Positions 5,650 to 7,597 of a DNA stretch of 7,597 bases are shown here, piece by piece (the stretch's first letter is position 1; every line of letters starts with the position of its first letter). The notes below the pieces were generated by a model. It searched no databases. It saw only the letters and a program-made list of their open reading frames with translations, and had not been told where the DNA came from. The DNA lies in the NCBI GenBank assembly GCA_025454445.1, contig JALOOK010000347.1, positions 1 to 7,597 on the forward strand, given 5' to 3'. This stretch comes from Oscillatoria sp. Prado101 (lineage in GTDB: Bacteria > Cyanobacteriota > Cyanobacteriia > Cyanobacteriales > Oscillatoriaceae). A program made the position numbers and the translations under genes.

Positions 5650-7164
5650 CTAGGTAGAAGTGCCCTTCTTTTTGCTAGAGAAGTCAGTTTTGCCAATATT
5701 ACGGACATTCATAACCTTGCTCAGTAAATCAAACCAAAAAGATGAACCCATCGCAATCGCAAGCCCACTGACGAGCCAGCCCAAAATCCGCTTTATGTAA
5801 GGAACAGGCCATCCTTTCTCCCCCTGATCCTGCTGTTGCTTGTTAGCAGCGCTCCATCCCACCGGCATGGAAACGTCCTCTAGCGATTTTCTCAGGCTTG
5901 TCTTGATTGCTTCCAAAGGCTCTGCTGTCCGATTCCCATTACTGACCACCTGCTCTGCATTCTCAGTAATCGCTGCTCGCAGCACAGAATCTTTTGACAA
6001 GCTATTCACGATGTATAACGTATCGGCATTAGCAGTCACAGACACCACTAAACCCATCAAAATCGCCACCCCTTTGGCATTCCGCTTATAAACCCCAGAC
6101 GCTCGCTCCATTGAGCGGTCGAACCAGGTTTCAATTTGCTTTTGCAGGTTGCTGATGTCATCATCAATGCTATAATCCCCACTCTTCACACGATCGGCCA
6201 GTTCAGCCAGACTCTGCTTGAGAGACGCGGGCAAATTATCGATTAACTCAGCAATTACTTTATAGGTGGGACTGTCCTTATCTTGAATCGCCCTTTCAAA
6301 CTCTGCGTAGCGTTCGGGATTTTTTATAAGGACTTGAATCACTTCCGTTAAAGTGGGCTTTAAGATCAGCAGTAAGGCTTTTTTCTCAGCTTCCCCAAAA
6401 ACATCTTTCCGCAGCAATTCTAGCCGTCTGAGAAATATCTCGCCGGCGCGAGATGGCTCGCCCGCGCCCGATGACTCACCCGCGCCTAAGGCAACCTTGC
6501 AATTCTCAACATAGGTGTTCAGCTTGCCCGACATCCGATCAACGGTCACCTCCAAGCTAGTTCGACCGGCTTGTAAATCAGCAACAATAACGTCAAGGCT
6601 TTCCGCAAACTTCTTGAGATTTTTCTCAATTAAGGATCTCTCCTCCTCAACCAGATTCGATTCATTTAAAATCTCTACTAGCTCTCCCAAGAGTCCATCT
6701 TGCTTAAACCGCTCCACGCGCGAAACAGTCAGCGCCTGAGCCAAGGGTTTAAGTTTCAAGGTGTCAACGAGCGTCCGAGCAAATGTCTCCGCAGGAATAT
6801 AAGAAGGACCGGAAGATTTCCCGTCAAAAACATTGTCGCTATTCGGCACAAATCGGCGATACAAGCCCACCACTGCCTCACTCAGCCGGCGGAAAGACTG
6901 GGCAAGCAGTCCTTTGGCTTCCTGATTCAAGTTCCTCAGCAGAGGGTGATCGTAAAGTGAATTAGCCAGCGCTCGCGCTTGACGAGCGTTCGCACTGTCG
7001 TCAGTGCCACCGGCTATCAGCACTTCAATGGATTTCTTTAAATGTTCCGCTCTCCACTGCAGCAGGGTGGTGATCAGTTCTTGAATTTCCGACGCCAGCA
7101 AGCTTAATATCAGGTAAATAAAAATTAAGCCTACGGCAATATCCACAATCAGAGGTATGTTCAT
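5650..7164 (-). CDS. Membrane protein of unknown function with three predicted TM segments
   Basis: A 504-aa protein that I cannot name. A hydrophobic N-terminal helix (about 5-26) is followed directly by LLQWRAEHLKKSIEVLI (34-50). A long, charged, mainly helical region (about 27-360) comes next, then a second hydrophobic segment (363-378, GVAILMGLVVSVTA) followed by NADTLYIVNSLSKD (379-392), a connecting region, and a third segment (458-478, RILGWLVSGLAIAMGSSFWF) followed by DLLSKVMNVRNIGK. The strongly patterned sequence around the three segments suggests a conserved family; I recall similar unnamed proteins in cyanobacteria and other bacteria. No catalytic motif is visible. Residues 225-242 are three copies of a six-residue unit (consensus xSGAGE) from an 18-bp tandem repeat, probably a flexible insertion. 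The ATG at 7164 has GGAG 4 nt upstream. A terminator-like hairpin follows the stop. Confidence 0.85.
   Translation of the reverse strand: MNIPLIVDIAVGLIFIYLILSLLASEIQELITTLLQWRAEHLKKSIEVLIAGGTDDSANARQARALANSLYDHPLLRNLNQEAKGLLAQSFRRLSEAVVGLYRRFVPNSDNVFDGKSSGPSYIPAETFARTLVDTLKLKPLAQALTVSRVERFKQDGLLGELVEILNESNLVEEERSLIEKNLKKFAESLDVIVADLQAGRTSLEVTVDRMSGKLNTYVENCKVALGAGESSGAGEPSRAGEIFLRRLELLRKDVFGEAEKKALLLILKPTLTEVIQVLIKNPERYAEFERAIQDKDSPTYKVIAELIDNLPASLKQSLAELADRVKSGDYSIDDDISNLQKQIETWFDRSMERASGVYKRNAKGVAILMGLVVSVTANADTLYIVNSLSKDSVLRAAITENAEQVVSNGNRTAEPLEAIKTSLRKSLEDVSMPVGWSAANKQQQDQGEKGWPVPYIKRILGWLVSGLAIAMGSSFWFDLLSKVMNVRNIGKTDFSSKKKGTST
6439..6492 (-). repeat. 18-bp in-frame tandem repeat, three units, inside the membrane-protein gene
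   Basis: Units at 6439-6456, 6457-6474 and 6475-6492 encode (minus strand) ALGAGE, SSGAGE and PSRAGE. The unit length is a multiple of six codons, so copy-number changes keep the frame. It sits in the soluble helical region and probably forms a flexible, length-variable linker. Confidence 0.75.
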
Positions 7165-7168
7165 TTGT

Positions 7169-7172
7169 CTCC
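7169..7172 (-). promoter_or_regulatory. Shine-Dalgarno of the membrane-protein gene
   Basis: The minus strand reads GGAG four nucleotides before the ATG at 7164, slightly closer than optimal. A TAGAAT at 7240-7245 (minus) could be the -10 box, with a leader of about 70 nt, but no good -35 accompanies it. Confidence 0.5.
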
Positions 7173-7225
7173 AGCCTCAAATCGATTTATCCATCTACAG
7201 CACCTCAGCCGTCCCCTCCGGAATT

Positions 7226-7254
7226 TTGGCACCTCACTGATTCTACACTAAAAT
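7226..7254 (+). promoter_or_regulatory. Sigma70-type promoter, plus strand
   Basis: TTGGCA (7226-7231) and TAAAAT (7249-7254) are separated by exactly 17 bp, the optimal spacing, with one -10 mismatch and one -35 mismatch to consensus. Transcription would start near 7261, directed away from the membrane-protein gene. The possible minus-strand -10 (7240-7245) lies within the spacer, so the two divergent promoters would overlap and could exclude each other. Confidence 0.55.
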
Positions 7255-7260
7255 TGCAAA

Positions 7261-7400
7261 ATATACCTCCTGTTTTTTGGTGTCCCGCTCCTTGGCGAGC
7301 CAGCGTGGTCGCGGACGCCGGTGCTAACTTTATATCAAAGTCCGGTACAGGTGCGAAAAGCCCGCACACCCCGGAACGCTTGTTTCGGGAGTATTTTTTT
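7261..7400 (+). ncRNA. Candidate small RNA between a promoter and a terminator
   Basis: A transcript of about 140 nt is predicted from the promoter at 7226-7254 to the terminator at 7370-7400. No plausible protein lies in it. It can form several stems: CGGAC (about 7313-7317) with GTCCG (7340-7344), GTGCG (7351-7355) with CGCAC (7363-7367), and the terminator stem. CCUCCU at 7266-7271, close to the predicted 5' end, is identical to the anti-Shine-Dalgarno core of 16S rRNA, so it could pair with AGGAGG-type ribosome binding sites of target mRNAs. I do not recognise it as SRP RNA, 6S RNA, tmRNA, RNase P RNA or Yfr1. An untranslated leader of something lost is an alternative. Confidence 0.42.
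7370..7400 (+). terminator. Rho-independent terminator, plus strand
   Basis: The stem CCCGGAAC (7370-7377) pairs with GTTTCGGG (7382-7389) around the tetraloop GCTT. It has eight pairs including one G-U that exists only in the plus-strand RNA. AGTA and seven T residues (7394-7400) follow. The wobble and the T-run both point to the plus strand, where the only visible upstream unit is the candidate small RNA. Confidence 0.72.
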
Positions 7401-7401
7401 C

Positions 7402-7597
7402 AGAAAAGGAGTTTTGAAGAAGGGAAAATGGGGAGAGATTGCCAGGGTAAGGCTTTCAGAGTTGGCGTGCCGGTTTAACGCGCCTTTAATCGCCGCAGGA
7501 CATCTGTCTCAGATGTCCCGTAGCCTGTCCAGTCGCCTTTCTGGCACTTACAACCGATATTCCTACCCAACAATCATCGAACCGATACCCTGATCAG
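7402..7597. other. Right edge, no gene recognised
   Basis: Nothing protein-like is seen on either strand. The open frames through 7321-7593 have unnatural composition and cross the terminator. The only structure is a perfect 9-bp hairpin, GGACATCTG (7498-7506), loop TCT, CAGATGTCC (7510-7518), with no T-run. This could be a dispersed palindrome, a regulator site or the upstream region of a gene outside the window. Confidence 0.5.
7498..7518. repeat. Perfect 9-bp inverted repeat
   Basis: GGACATCTG and CAGATGTCC are separated by TCT. The symmetry and centre spacing would suit a dimeric DNA-binding protein, or the site may be a member of a dispersed palindrome family. No adjacent gene in the window allows a choice. 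Confidence 0.65.

Noticed and set aside
5301..5727. Several overlapping open frames on both strands
   Set aside because: They result from a 22-bp unit without stop codons being read in all frames; no start context, and the repeat length is not a multiple of three.
7261..7400. SRP RNA, 6S RNA or cobalamin riboswitch
   Set aside because: The diagnostic SRP loop (GGAAG...GCAGCC), the large open bulge of 6S RNA and the B12 box were not found; only the general sRNA architecture is supported.
7254..7593. Two overlapping plus-strand open frames
   Set aside because: They start within the promoter -10 or the candidate RNA, cross the rho-independent terminator, and have no protein-like pattern.

Overview
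The window looks like chromosomal DNA of a filamentous cyanobacterium (Oscillatoriales or a relative). This rests on a complete HIP1 octamer (GCGATCGC) at 3053, very frequent ACCGGC/GCCGGT words, a histidine kinase of a typically cyanobacterial layout, an XisF-like large serine recombinase, and several palindromic or tandem intergenic repeats of the kind common in these genomes. The assignment is inference; no rRNA or other marker gene is present.

Layout from left to right. (1) 119-278 is a GC-rich imperfect inverted repeat resembling a MITE. It overlaps the 3' end of a minus-strand cytosine-5 DNA methyltransferase gene (191-2239) and supplies about its last 27 codons and its stop. No restriction enzyme gene is visible, so the methyltransferase appears to be an orphan, and it has a C-terminal extension of about 260 residues that I do not recognise. 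(2) 2240-2453 is a divergent intergenic region with a nested palindrome. (3) Two plus-strand genes 28 bp apart follow: a 120-aa VOC/glyoxalase-fold protein (2454-2816) and a large serine recombinase-like protein (2845-4134). The recombinase keeps its DNA-binding parts but seems to have lost almost the whole serine-recombinase active site. (4) It converges, with a 6-bp gap, on a minus-strand soluble histidine kinase (4141-5133) with no sensor domain and no response regulator nearby. (5) 5134-5649 is a gene-free stretch holding a 12-bp tandem duplication, a 22-bp tandem repeat of five perfect units plus a degenerate one, and a terminator-like palindrome. (6) A minus-strand protein with three predicted membrane segments and unknown function (5650-7164) follows. 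(7) 7165-7597 has no convincing protein gene, but carries a good sigma70-type promoter followed about 140 bp later by a clear rho-independent terminator on the plus strand. This is a candidate small RNA.

No pathway links these genes. They read as separate transcription units: the methyltransferase alone, VOC plus recombinase-like as a probable pair, the kinase alone, the membrane protein alone, and the candidate sRNA divergent from the membrane protein. The items most worth following are the apparently catalytically dead recombinase, the candidate sRNA with an anti-Shine-Dalgarno-like CCUCCU near its 5' end, and the repeat that has become the C-terminus of the methyltransferase. I did not find an evident multi-gene defence or mobile system.
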